From assembly GCA_017441265.1 (NCBI GenBank), contig JAFRYE010000049.1, forward strand, positions 1 through 64,000: a DNA stretch of 64,000 nt. The letters are read 5' to 3'. A program made the translations under genes and the position numbers. This document shows positions 34,895 through 43,446 of the stretch, piece by piece (the stretch's first letter is position 1; each line of letters starts with the position of its first letter). Under the pieces are notes generated by a model. The model did no database searches and was not told the DNA's origin. It saw only the letters and a program-made list of their open reading frames with translations. The stretch comes from Lachnospiraceae bacterium (GTDB taxonomy: Bacteria > Bacillota > Clostridia > Lachnospirales > Lachnospiraceae).

Positions 34895-36256
34895 TTACGG
34901 TGTGAGTCTCGAAGGACCGCGGAAGAGGAACATGGCCTCTTTGATCGGAAGTCCGAGAAGTAACATCGTGAGGCGGTCAACGCCGACGCCGAAGCCGCCG
35001 TGCGGCGGGCAGCCGTATTTGAAGAATTCGAGGTAGAACGCAACGTCGTTGCCGAGCCCCTTTTCCTCTGCCTGCTTCTTCAATACGTCGTAGCGATGCT
35101 CACGCTGTGCACCGGTTGTGATCTCGACACCGCGCCAGATCAGGTCGTAGCCCTGCGGAACGCCGTTGTCGTCGCGCATGTGGTAGAACGCACGCTTCTC
35201 GGCGCTGTAGTCGGTGATGAAGAGGAACTCGTGATTGTAGTGCTTCTTGACCCAGTCGTAGCTGAGGTGCTCCGCCTCGGTGGTGAGGTCACCCTTCTCC
35301 TCGTCGGGAACGGTGTAACCGTACTCTTTCTCGAGAGCGTCGTAGAGGTCTGCGAGCTTCACGCGCGGGAACGGCATCGTCGGAACGATGATCTCTGCGT
35401 CAAATTCCTCGGTGGAGAACGTCTCCTTGATCTTGTCGCCGTACTGCTCCTTGACTTTGCGAAGAGCGTGGGTCAAAAGCTCCTCCTCGAACTTCATGAC
35501 GTCCTCGAAGGAATCAATGTAGCTGAACTCGATATCGAAGCAGGTGAACTCGGTGGCGTGCTTGCTGGTGAAGGATTTCTCAGCGCGGAACACGGGACCT
35601 ACTTCGAAGTAGCGCTCGAAGCCGCTTGCCATGGCCATCTGCTTGTAGAACTGAGGGCTCTGCGCAAGATAGGCGTTCGGCAGATTGTAGCTCGGAAAAT
35701 AATCCAGACGGAACACGTCGGCTCCGGACTCGGAAGCCGCACCGATCAACTTCGGGGTGTGAACCTCGATGAAGTCGCGGTCGAGAACAAAGTCGCGCAT
35801 AGCGCGGACGATTGCGGTCTGAGCCTTAAACATCAGCTGATTGGCGTCCGTGCGGAGATCGATCCAGCGGTAATCGATGCGCTGGTCGATGGAAGACTTC
35901 TCAACGGCAGCCTTCTTCTTGGTGGCCGGGATAGATTCCCGTGCGATCGGAAGAGGGGCAGCCACGGAATCCACGGAGATCGAGGTCGGAATGATCTCGA
36001 TGCCGCCCAATTTGACGAATTCGCTCAGCTTCACGATACCGGTCACGGATACCACGGAATCCTGCGTGATCATTGCAAGCGTGTCCGCCCAGTCCGGGTG
36101 AAGCTCCTTTTCTATTGTAACCTGCACCTTGCCGGTGATGTCCTTGAGGACGAGAAATGCCATGGATTTTCCGTCGCGGTAATTCCATGCAAAGCCGCGT
36201 ACGAGGACCTCCTGTTCGGCCTTCGACGCTACGTCGCGGATATAGGTTCTTTCCAT
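34895..36256 (-). CDS. aspS: Aspartyl-tRNA synthetase, archaeal type
   Basis: The product has 453 residues. The N-terminal OB-fold anticodon-binding domain (VLVRGFAWNYRD, VTGIVKLSEF) is followed by a class II core with motif 2 around FEVGPVFRAE and motif 3 near GFGVGVDRLTMLLLG. The short length and lack of the bacterial GAD insertion place it in the archaeal/eukaryotic-type AspRS group. Such enzymes are often non-discriminating and can also charge tRNA-Asn, after which an amidotransferase makes Asn-tRNA; whether that applies depends on genes outside the window. The start MERTYIRD at 36256 has AAGGAGT upstream; longer upstream reading has no support. Confidence 0.9.
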   Translation of the reverse strand: MERTYIRDVASKAEQEVLVRGFAWNYRDGKSMAFLVLKDITGKVQVTIEKELHPDWADTLAMITQDSVVSVTGIVKLSEFVKLGGIEIIPTSISVDSVAAPLPIARESIPATKKKAAVEKSSIDQRIDYRWIDLRTDANQLMFKAQTAIVRAMRDFVLDRDFIEVHTPKLIGAASESGADVFRLDYFPSYNLPNAYLAQSPQFYKQMAMASGFERYFEVGPVFRAEKSFTSKHATEFTCFDIEFSYIDSFEDVMKFEEELLTHALRKVKEQYGDKIKETFSTEEFDAEIIVPTMPFPRVKLADLYDALEKEYGYTVPDEEKGDLTTEAEHLSYDWVKKHYNHEFLFITDYSAEKRAFYHMRDDNGVPQGYDLIWRGVEITTGAQREHRYDVLKKQAEEKGLGNDVAFYLEFFKYGCPPHGGFGVGVDRLTMLLLGLPIKEAMFLFRGPSRLTP

Positions 36257-36320
36257 ATCGTTACTCCTTGTCTTGTGCGCGTGATCGGCTTGTGAGCCGC
36301 ACGGTGTGCAACCGATTCCC

Positions 36321-36349
36321 ATTGTATACCAAGGCCGCGGTTTCGTCAA
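36321..36349 (-). promoter_or_regulatory. aspS: Sigma-A-type promoter of aspS
   Basis: On the minus strand TTGACG is followed after 17 bases by TACAAT; plus-strand coordinates of the boxes are 36344-36349 and 36321-36326. Confidence 0.7.
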
Positions 36350-36358
36350 TGATGGCAA

Positions 36359-36387
36359 TTGCATTGGGGGTCATTTTTTGCTATCAT
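36359..36387 (+). promoter_or_regulatory. Promoter of the LCAT-like gene
   Basis: TTGCAT at 36359 and TATCAT at 36382 with 17 bases between, divergent from the aspS promoter. A CATTTTCCG motif copy lies 11 bases downstream. Confidence 0.55.
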
Positions 36388-36448
36388 GAAAATGATACAT
36401 TTTCCGAAGCGGATGTCGGGGGACGTTCGGCACGGGAAAGGAGCAAAT

Positions 36449-38302
36449 ATGCGCAAACATATGAGGAATTTCGGGAAAATGATGCTTGGCAGGGCGGCGT
36501 GGGTGCTTCTGGCGCTGACGCTTGCGTTGTGCTGCGGAAAATCGGCGTCTGCCGAGTCGGACAGCGCGTACATGTTCGACGGGGAGGGCGCGTACTATAT
36601 CACGGATGCGAGACTCGGATACAGCCTGTATTACAACCTTCTTCAGCTGTCACAGAACAGCGGTAGCCCCATCGGTTCGGCTGTTGCCCTGTTTTGGTTC
36701 GCGTCGGCGGGGGACGGAGCCTATTACATCCGGCCGCTCTATGAGCCGAACCGGTATTTGACGCGGTCCGAGTACGGCAGCGGCGTCGAGGTGAAATCCT
36801 ATCCCGGGTCGGTTGCGATCCCGGCGGAGGCGGTCTGGCGCGTGATCAAGGTTAACGACGGCGTTCGGATCGTCAATGTCGCAACGGGCGGTTTCCTCTG
36901 CAGCAAGGGATTCAACCCGTGCCTGCGAAGCGATGAGGAGCTTGCGGAAGCACCGGGAACGGACATTTGGACGATCGTCAGCGCGGCGGCCTGCGGAACT
37001 TCAGAAGCGTCGGCGGTGCAGGATCTGCCGAAGCAGGAAGCGAGTGTCGTTGCGGCGGTAGCGAAGTCCGCGCAGACACCGCTATGTGAATTCTTTGGAT
37101 TTGCCTGGAGACCGTTTGCACGGGCCGAGGATTTTTCGTATGTTTCGGACGATGAGGAGATCATCGGCGTTATGCCGAACGGCAATATCGAAGTGCGAGG
37201 CAAGGGGGAGACGACCGTTACGGCGCGTCACCGCTACAGTGGCAAAACGTACTCGGTCAATCTGAAAGTCAGCAACAATGCGATCATCATCGTTCCCGGC
37301 TTCATGGGGTCGGAACTGACGAACAAAGACGGTGATAAGATCTGGTGCGAATCCCTTTTGAATTCCCTGTCGGAGAGCCTTTCCCTATCGGGGATATCCA
37401 AATTCATGGCGCTTTCATCGCCGGCTTCCGGGGACGGGATCACGGCCTTTAACAATTATTTCGGGGCGTTGGATCTGTACAAGAATCTGTATCGGACGAT
37501 CTCGAAGACGTATAAGCAGGATTATTCGATCGAATTTTACGCATATGACTGGAGACGTTCCTCGGAGACGACAGGCAAGGCATTGGCGGCGTATCTGAAG
37601 AAGAAGCAGTACGACAACGTTGTTTTGATCGCGCACAGTTTCGGCGGTCTTGTCTGCGCGCAGGCGCTGGCGACCGACGAGAGCCTCAAAGACCGGGTGG
37701 CGTTAGCATGCATGATCGGCGTGCCGGTCAACGGTGCAGCGGGAGTCGCGGAGGCGTGGGCAAATGACTGCTTCGGCAACGCTCTCGGCCTCGGATCCTT
37801 CGGATCGATGGAGAACGGTGTGATCCGCAAGATCGTGGGAACACTTCCGAGCATCTATGAAATGCTTCCGTCCGCGTACGCGGTGGAGAAACTCGGGGCG
37901 GTCGAAGGCTGCTCGAGCTACTCGGACTTCCTGAAGATATGCAAAAACAAGATGGGCTCATTTGACTCGTCCCTGGCGAATACTGCGTCGGGCGTCATGA
38001 GCAAGATATACAAAGACGGTGTTTGTGTTCTGGATAAGATCCCGGTGAAATACTACGCCGGAAACGGAGCGGAAACGGTGTCTTCAGTGAAGGCTTCCGG
38101 AGGCGGTTTCTCATTTTCCAAAAACAATGAAGGCGACGGTCTCGTGGCGCTCGCCGAATGTGTTGCAGGCGTTTCGGCACAGGCCGGCGATGTGCGCTGG
38201 GGCGGCAGCCGGCATTTGTGGATAGCCGATGACGATGCTGTTGTGCAGGACGTCACTGCGGAGATCGGCAAACTGTTCCAGACCCCGGTGTTTGAGGAGT
38301 GA
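36449..38302 (+). CDS. Secreted ricin-like / BIG2 / LCAT-like hydrolase
   Basis: The product has 617 residues. A signal peptide runs to about residue 36. Residues 37-190 resemble a ricin-type beta-trefoil (YMFDGEGAYYITDA, YYIRPLYEPNRYLT, VWRVIKVNDGVRIVNVATG). Residues about 205-275 fit a BIG2 Ig-like domain (FSYVSDDEEIIGVMPNGNIE, GETTVTARHRYSGKTYSV). From 277 on it is an alpha/beta hydrolase of the LCAT family: oxyanion strand IIIVPGFMGSEL, YDWRRS, and nucleophile Ser397 in AHSFGG. LCAT-like bacterial proteins act as lipases or acyltransferases. No wall anchor is visible, so the protein is probably secreted, with the two front domains binding sugar or envelope. ATG 36449 follows AAAGGAG. Confidence 0.8.
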   Translation: MRKHMRNFGKMMLGRAAWVLLALTLALCCGKSASAESDSAYMFDGEGAYYITDARLGYSLYYNLLQLSQNSGSPIGSAVALFWFASAGDGAYYIRPLYEPNRYLTRSEYGSGVEVKSYPGSVAIPAEAVWRVIKVNDGVRIVNVATGGFLCSKGFNPCLRSDEELAEAPGTDIWTIVSAAACGTSEASAVQDLPKQEASVVAAVAKSAQTPLCEFFGFAWRPFARAEDFSYVSDDEEIIGVMPNGNIEVRGKGETTVTARHRYSGKTYSVNLKVSNNAIIIVPGFMGSELTNKDGDKIWCESLLNSLSESLSLSGISKFMALSSPASGDGITAFNNYFGALDLYKNLYRTISKTYKQDYSIEFYAYDWRRSSETTGKALAAYLKKKQYDNVVLIAHSFGGLVCAQALATDESLKDRVALACMIGVPVNGAAGVAEAWANDCFGNALGLGSFGSMENGVIRKIVGTLPSIYEMLPSAYAVEKLGAVEGCSSYSDFLKICKNKMGSFDSSLANTASGVMSKIYKDGVCVLDKIPVKYYAGNGAETVSSVKASGGGFSFSKNNEGDGLVALAECVAGVSAQAGDVRWGGSRHLWIADDDAVVQDVTAEIGKLFQTPVFEE

Positions 38303-38329
38303 GGTTACATGCGAGTGAGGTGACAATAT

Positions 38330-39313
38330 ATGGCAGAAACTGATTTATTAGATGTAACCGGTGAAACCAACGATGGATTTGTCAAAAATGATCCTGATGC
38401 TTCAAAACAACCATTTACAAAAAAAACGGCAAAAAAAGGAGTAATATTTGTCGTTCTTGTATTAGCGTTATTCTTGATAATCGGGGGCGCTTATGTCTAT
38501 CGAGCACTAGTTCACAAATCACGAGAAGGTGGGCATAAAGAACAGGAAAGACGTATTACACAGATTTCAATATCGGTGAGTGTTACTAAGCCAATCGAAG
38601 ATAACGTGACTCAACTGGACATTGTTACACAAGGTATGAAATCCGAAGAAATAGTGAATGAACCATTGTTACCAATATCAGCGGAAATTGCGGTATGTAA
38701 TACGTATGTTATTTTGGAAAACATGCAGGTGTCCGATGAAATCAGACAGATTTATGAGAGACGTGATTATGGATATGAAAGTGTCGACTATGTAAAAGTG
38801 AACTGCAGTGTGCGATATACGAATCATTTTAACACGTCGAGATTACTGTTTAACGGACAAACAGGAGAGTATGGGGTGACTTCCGTTTACGATATTCATG
38901 AGCTTTATGTACGTTTTGATGTTGTTCAGGCATTTACCGCACATGACATGGTGATGATTCAATTGGAAAAGCAAATGATTGATGATCAGCCGTATTATTT
39001 TCCAATGTGTAATATCGCCGGAGTAGCAGAGTATTTGCCGATCGACAACGGAAGAATAATCATTTCGGGATATGATTCGTTTTCGGACAGTGTGTCGTTT
39101 TCTCCCATCGATGAATTGAATGCTTATCTTGATGATGTCACCAATGCCTTAGTTGGCGGGAAAGAACCAACGGAAAGCAGCAAAAAACTGCCCAAACAGA
39201 AATTTTCCGACGGAATGACAGTGCAGGAAATAATTGACTTTTTTGAGGCCTTTAATGCATGGAGTGAAGCATTTAGTCAGGAAAAGCAGGCAATTCAATC
39301 CGGTATTTCGTAG
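38330..39313 (+). CDS. AT-rich single-pass membrane protein of unknown function
   Basis: The product has 327 residues. A cytoplasmic N-terminus of about 37 residues precedes one membrane helix at about 38-58, and the remaining 270 residues should be outside. I recognise no family. Codon use and composition are far more AT-rich than both neighbours, which suggests recent arrival. It has a GAGGTGA ribosome site, and its last 19 bases overlap the convergent PIG-L gene on the other strand, with no terminator between them, so antisense transcription across the ends is expected. Confidence 0.7.
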   Translation: MAETDLLDVTGETNDGFVKNDPDASKQPFTKKTAKKGVIFVVLVLALFLIIGGAYVYRALVHKSREGGHKEQERRITQISISVSVTKPIEDNVTQLDIVTQGMKSEEIVNEPLLPISAEIAVCNTYVILENMQVSDEIRQIYERRDYGYESVDYVKVNCSVRYTNHFNTSRLLFNGQTGEYGVTSVYDIHELYVRFDVVQAFTAHDMVMIQLEKQMIDDQPYYFPMCNIAGVAEYLPIDNGRIIISGYDSFSDSVSFSPIDELNAYLDDVTNALVGGKEPTESSKKLPKQKFSDGMTVQEIIDFFEAFNAWSEAFSQEKQAIQSGIS

Positions 39314-40032
39314 TGCTGCCAGTTCTCGTGGGTAAGCATGTGATAGAACATTTCGATGACATGGGATTGGCTCTCATACACGCCGGTGTACTGAAGCTTG
39401 CGTGCGGCTGCCTCTTCGTCGATCGAAGGCAGATCTTCCGGAAGGTCGACCTTGCGATAGTACGTTCCGAAGAAGTACAGTTCGGTCGGATTGCCGAGTT
39501 CACGGAACGCCTCTACGGTCAGACGGTGAGTGGCCTTGTGGTGGACATGGCCGTACTCGCCTTCCTCGTTGTGGGTGACGACCAGATCCCAGTCTTTGTA
39601 ATTGATGAGTGTTTGAATGTCTTTTTTGATGGAGGGCTCCCAGAATGTCCAGTCGCTCTTGCGACCGCCGACCTTGTCGGGATAGCCGAGGATCAGTCCT
39701 TTGCCGCCGTAGTTTTTGAGCATCGTTTCAAATTCCGCCCTGCGGCATTCATTGCGTGCGTTGGTGAGCACAACGACAAAGTAGTCGCCTTCGAACAGAT
39801 GGGCACCGCCCCAGATGTAATCGTCGTCCGGGTGCGCTACGATCATCAATTTGCGGCAACCGTCGAGCTGCAGAGCGTCGAGTTGTTCGTTAGTAACGGG
39901 TTCGAGTGAAAGATAGTGCCGATTGGCAGCGTAGACCGGAACGAAGATGATCAGAACCGCTGCGATCAAGGCAATGAGAATGATACGAATGATCAGGCGG
40001 CGCTTGTTGCCGCTTTCTTTGACTTTTTTCAT
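39295..40032 (-). CDS. Membrane-anchored PIG-L (LmbE-like) deacetylase
   Basis: The product has 245 residues. One membrane helix follows the basic start (about residues 13-35). The LmbE/PIG-L metal site is seen as MIVAHPDDDYIWGG (His and Asp zinc ligands, catalytic Asp) and EYGHVHHKATH (further His). PIG-L enzymes remove acetyl groups from N-acetylglucosamine-type sugars; a membrane-anchored form would act on envelope or exopolysaccharide material, which is inference. The start at 40032 is after GAGGGGGA; an upstream in-frame start at 40086 adds a Gly/Arg-rich stretch without support. Confidence 0.8.
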   Translation of the reverse strand: MKKVKESGNKRRLIIRIILIALIAAVLIIFVPVYAANRHYLSLEPVTNEQLDALQLDGCRKLMIVAHPDDDYIWGGAHLFEGDYFVVVLTNARNECRRAEFETMLKNYGGKGLILGYPDKVGGRKSDWTFWEPSIKKDIQTLINYKDWDLVVTHNEEGEYGHVHHKATHRLTVEAFRELGNPTELYFFGTYYRKVDLPEDLPSIDEEAAARKLQYTGVYESQSHVIEMFYHMLTHENWQHYEIPD

Positions 40033-40158
40033 GATGACATTTCCCCCTCTGAAACAATTTCCGCGCCTGCCGGGCAGGCGAACCACACAGGGTCATTGTA
40101 ACACGTTTTTTGAAAAATGAAACCCTATTTTTTTCACCGGCGCTGTATCGTTGCGGAC

Positions 40159-40188
40159 TTGCGTACGCGGGTGGGTCTGTAGTATACT
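40159..40188 (+). promoter_or_regulatory. Promoter of the YfhO-like gene
   Basis: TTGCGT at 40159 and TATACT at 40183 with 18 bases between. Transcription from here would exclude the more upstream in-frame starts of the next gene. Confidence 0.5.
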
Positions 40189-40226
40189 GGGGCATGATGC
40201 GGCAACCGGCCGCAAGGGGGATGACA

Positions 40227-42773
40227 ATGATACGCTTTTTTCGCACAATGAGCCGCCGCGACAGGATCGTGCTCTTCGGAGCCACGGCGGTACTTTTGCT
40301 GCTCTCGCTCTGGTTGACGGGGACGGAGTGGCTGTTCGGCTCCGCGGTGGACTGGATCAGTCAGCACAGCGTCCTGCCGGATCTGTTCCGTCAGCGCTTT
40401 TATCGCACGGGACAGTTGCTTCCGCAGTTTGCGCCGGAGATCGGCGCCGGGGAGAATATCTATTATTTTTCGTATTACGGTTTTCTGAATCCGGTGATCC
40501 TGATCAGTTACGCTCTTCCGGATATTCCCATGGTGACATATATCCAGGTCGCGCACGCGGTGCTGATGATCGCGTCCGTGTGGCTTTTGTATGCATGGCT
40601 TCGCGGCGCGGCGCGGATCGAGCAGGGAAGGCTGAGCGACGGCGCGATCCGGCTGGCGGTGCTGCTGTTTGCGCTCGCGACGCCGGTTTTGTACCATGCG
40701 CACAAGCAGGTCATGTTTGTGTCGTACATGCCGTTTTTGCTGGCGGCGCTGATCGGGACGGACCGGCTCCTGACCAAGCGGCGGGGAGGTCTGCTGACCG
40801 CGATGGTGACGCTGCTTTTTTTGGTGAGCTATCTTCACGCGGTGGCTGCGGTCATCGCGGTTGCCGTGTACGGAATCTACCGGCGGCTTTCGATGACGTC
40901 GACGCTGAACAGGAAGTCATTTGCGCTGGACGCAGCCCGGTTTGCCGGGTGTGTCTGTGCGGGTACGGCGATGGCCGGTGTCCTGTTGCTGCCCACGATC
41001 CGAGCGGTCCTCGGCGGTCGCGCTGCGGGAGAGGGCGCTCCGGTCAGCCTGTGGCGTCTGCTTTTGCCGACGATGCCGGTTCGCGAGTGCTGCTACAGCG
41101 GATACGGTCTCGGCTTGACGGCAATCGTGCTGATCGCGATGATCGCAATCGCGCTTCGCGGAAACCCGCCTGCGCAGCGGTTTTTGGCCGTCACGCTGGC
41201 ACTTTGCACAGTGCTGCCGGTGGTCCGCTATGTCTTGAACGGTTTTCTTTACGCCCGCGGGAAGTCGCTGATCCCGTTTCTTCCGCTGGCGGTTTTGCTG
41301 ATCGCATTTGCCTATGTCCGCGTGGAAAATGAGGATTTCCCCATCCGAAACGTCGCCCTGTTCGGCCTCCCGGCGCTGATCGTCGCGGCTTTCGTCAGCG
41401 CGGCATTTGAGGGGCATATGCGGGAGACTATCCTGCTCGTCGCGGACGCGGCTCTTACGACGGCGCTGATCTATGCGGCGATGCGGCGAAGGCAACCGCT
41501 GTTGCTGGCTGTTCCGACGGTGTGTCTGGCGCTTGTTGTCACGGCGCATTATTCCCGGGGCGATGAGCTCGTCAGCCGGGAGGAGGCGAACCGCCTTCAC
41601 GCTTCGGCAAAGGAAGAACTGTTTGCCACTGCCGTTGCAGGCGAAACCGGAGCTTTCCGCACCGATGACATCTCCTCACCGAAGTTTGCGGCCAACCGGA
41701 ACAACGGAGAGGGATACGCGACGACAGGATTTTACGCGTCCCTGTACAATAAAGACTATATCACGCTGTTGTATCGGGATCTGGCAATGCCGAACCCCTC
41801 CGTCAACGACATTTCGTTCTCACCCCAGGGGGAGACGCTGTTTCAGACGCTGATGGGCGTTCGGTACCTGATCTCCGAGGACGGTGCGCCCGCGGGGTAC
41901 CGGCCGGCCGGCTCTTCGGACGGGTTTACGCTTTGGGAAAATGACGCCGCCTACTCGTTGGCATTTCAGCCGAGCCGGACGCTGTCGACTTCGGTGTACG
42001 AGTCGCTGACGCCGTGGGAGCGCAGGATCGCCCTGCTGGGATGCGTTGTCACGGAGGACGGGGACACGGATATCTCGTGGCTTCCGCAGGTCGTGAAGAC
42101 GGACATCTCGCCGGATTTCGGTTTTGCCAAGACGTCGGACGGACATCTTTTGGTGAAGACCGGAGCCAATGCGACGTTCACGGTGCCGATCCCCGACTTT
42201 TTGGATGAGTATCTTTACATTGTGACGACGAGGCTTTCGAAGATGCGGGACCATCGTACGTCCATCACTGTAAACGGTGTCACAAACACGCTGTCGGGCT
42301 GCGGAAACGCCAGACCGAACGGGAATTACGATTTCGTTTTCGCGGTTTCCTCGACGGAGCCGGTGCGGGAACTGCGGTTCACGTTCCCGGAGAACGCCGA
42401 GTTCGAGTGCGAGTCATTTTCCGTATACAAGGTTGCGCTTAAGGATATACGGGCGCTTCGCGAGAGCGTGACCATGGGAACTTCGGTCGCCTTCAAGGAC
42501 GATGCGGTGACCGGCAGAATCGAGGCCGCCGAGGCCGGAACGATCTGTTTTACGCTGCCGTATGAGGAGTCCTACGCTGTGTATATCGACGGCAAGGAAA
42601 CGGCGGCGCGCCGCGTCGACGGAGCGTTCTTAGGCTGTGATATCGAAGCCGGAAAACACAACTTCCGGGTGGAATTCCGGGCACCGCTGCGGACGGCGGG
42701 AATCGTGGTGTCGCTCCTCGGGCTGGTCGGCTGGCTCGGGATCCTGTGGGCGGGACGCCGGAAGAAAGCGTAA
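40227..42773 (+). CDS. YfhO-family membrane protein
   Basis: The product has 848 residues. About a dozen membrane helices fill residues 10-480; the first external loop contains FAPEIGAGENIYYFSYYGFLNPVILISYALP, the region conserved in YfhO proteins. A large extracytoplasmic C-terminal part follows and one final helix lies near residue 825. YfhO proteins resemble GT-C glycosyltransferases and modify lipoteichoic acid in Gram-positives. ATG 40227 is preferred because AAGGGGG ends 6 bases before it; ATG 40221 directly abuts that site. A terminator shared with yegP follows. Confidence 0.8.
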   Translation: MIRFFRTMSRRDRIVLFGATAVLLLLSLWLTGTEWLFGSAVDWISQHSVLPDLFRQRFYRTGQLLPQFAPEIGAGENIYYFSYYGFLNPVILISYALPDIPMVTYIQVAHAVLMIASVWLLYAWLRGAARIEQGRLSDGAIRLAVLLFALATPVLYHAHKQVMFVSYMPFLLAALIGTDRLLTKRRGGLLTAMVTLLFLVSYLHAVAAVIAVAVYGIYRRLSMTSTLNRKSFALDAARFAGCVCAGTAMAGVLLLPTIRAVLGGRAAGEGAPVSLWRLLLPTMPVRECCYSGYGLGLTAIVLIAMIAIALRGNPPAQRFLAVTLALCTVLPVVRYVLNGFLYARGKSLIPFLPLAVLLIAFAYVRVENEDFPIRNVALFGLPALIVAAFVSAAFEGHMRETILLVADAALTTALIYAAMRRRQPLLLAVPTVCLALVVTAHYSRGDELVSREEANRLHASAKEELFATAVAGETGAFRTDDISSPKFAANRNNGEGYATTGFYASLYNKDYITLLYRDLAMPNPSVNDISFSPQGETLFQTLMGVRYLISEDGAPAGYRPAGSSDGFTLWENDAAYSLAFQPSRTLSTSVYESLTPWERRIALLGCVVTEDGDTDISWLPQVVKTDISPDFGFAKTSDGHLLVKTGANATFTVPIPDFLDEYLYIVTTRLSKMRDHRTSITVNGVTNTLSGCGNARPNGNYDFVFAVSSTEPVRELRFTFPENAEFECESFSVYKVALKDIRALRESVTMGTSVAFKDDAVTGRIEAAEAGTICFTLPYEESYAVYIDGKETAARRVDGAFLGCDIEAGKHNFRVEFRAPLRTAGIVVSLLGLVGWLGILWAGRRKKA

Positions 42774-42780
42774 AAGGCAT

Positions 42781-42815
42781 AAAAAAGGCGGGCAAAGCGC
42801 GTGGCTTTGTCCGCC
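42781..42815 (-). terminator. Terminator of the yegP-like gene
   Basis: On the minus strand GGCGGACAAAGC pairs with GCTTTGCCCGCC and is followed by TTTTTT. It can also form on the plus strand for the YfhO-like gene, without a good U-run. Confidence 0.8.
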
Positions 42816-42837
42816 TGTGTTGTCTTCGATTGGTGGA

Positions 42838-43206
42838 TTACTCAACCTCGATGGGAGCGTCAACAGCATTCTTCGCAACGCTTGCGATGCCGTTCTCGCA
42901 CTTCGGCTTCGTGGTGTAGCCTTCGCTGACAGCTACGATCTGGCCGTTGGTTGCTTTCAGGCGGAAACGATACTCGCCCTTCTTGTCAACATACATCTCA
43001 AACTTCGGATTCTTCTTGGTTTCGAAGTCTGCGACGGTCTGATCCTCGATCGCTGCGATCGGAGCATTCTTCACAACGCTTGCGATACCCTTCTTGCAGT
43101 TGGTGAGTGTCGTGTAAACCTCGCTGGTGGCGATCACCTGACCGTTGGTCGCCTTCAGATCAAACTTAACCCCGCTCTTAGTCTTTTTAATAACAAATTT
43201 TCCCAT
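42838..43206 (-). CDS. YegP-like protein with two DUF1508 repeats
   Basis: The product has 122 residues and consists of two DUF1508 repeats: KFVIKKTKSGVKFDLKATNGQVIATSEVY with NCKKGIASVVKNAP, and KFEMYVDKKGEYRFRLKATNGQIVAVSEGY with KCENGIASVAKNA. YegP-like proteins are small, cytoplasmic and of unknown role, often linked to stress. It has a clean ribosome site (GGAGG on the minus strand), its own promoter and its own terminator, so it is a single-gene unit. Confidence 0.9.
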   Translation of the reverse strand: MGKFVIKKTKSGVKFDLKATNGQVIATSEVYTTLTNCKKGIASVVKNAPIAAIEDQTVADFETKKNPKFEMYVDKKGEYRFRLKATNGQIVAVSEGYTTKPKCENGIASVAKNAVDAPIEVE

Positions 43207-43270
43207 GAATGGCTACCTCCTTTTATTTCGGGCGAAGATACGCTTGCCCGAATCCCGTTTTCATGGGATT

Positions 43271-43299
43271 ATTGTAACATCGAACGGGTACGTTTTCAA
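43271..43299 (-). promoter_or_regulatory. Sigma-A-type promoter of the yegP-like gene
   Basis: On the minus strand TTGAAA is followed after 17 bases by TACAAT; plus-strand boxes are 43294-43299 and 43271-43276. Confidence 0.75.
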
Positions 43300-43355
43300 G
43301 CGAAAAAAAACTGTTTGACGCCTTTTTTTGGAAATCGGAACAGCGGTCTTTTCGG

Positions 43356-43384
43356 TTGAAAATGCACGGTCTCCGTGGTATAGT
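43356..43384 (+). promoter_or_regulatory. Sigma-A-type promoter of the large lipoprotein
   Basis: TTGAAA at 43356 and TATAGT at 43379 with 17 bases between, about 63 bases before the gene. Confidence 0.75.
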
Positions 43385-43446
43385 GAAAATGCTTGCCGCA
43401 GGGCTGAGCGAGAATTGTTTTTCGGTTTTTTCGGGAGAGTATTGCA

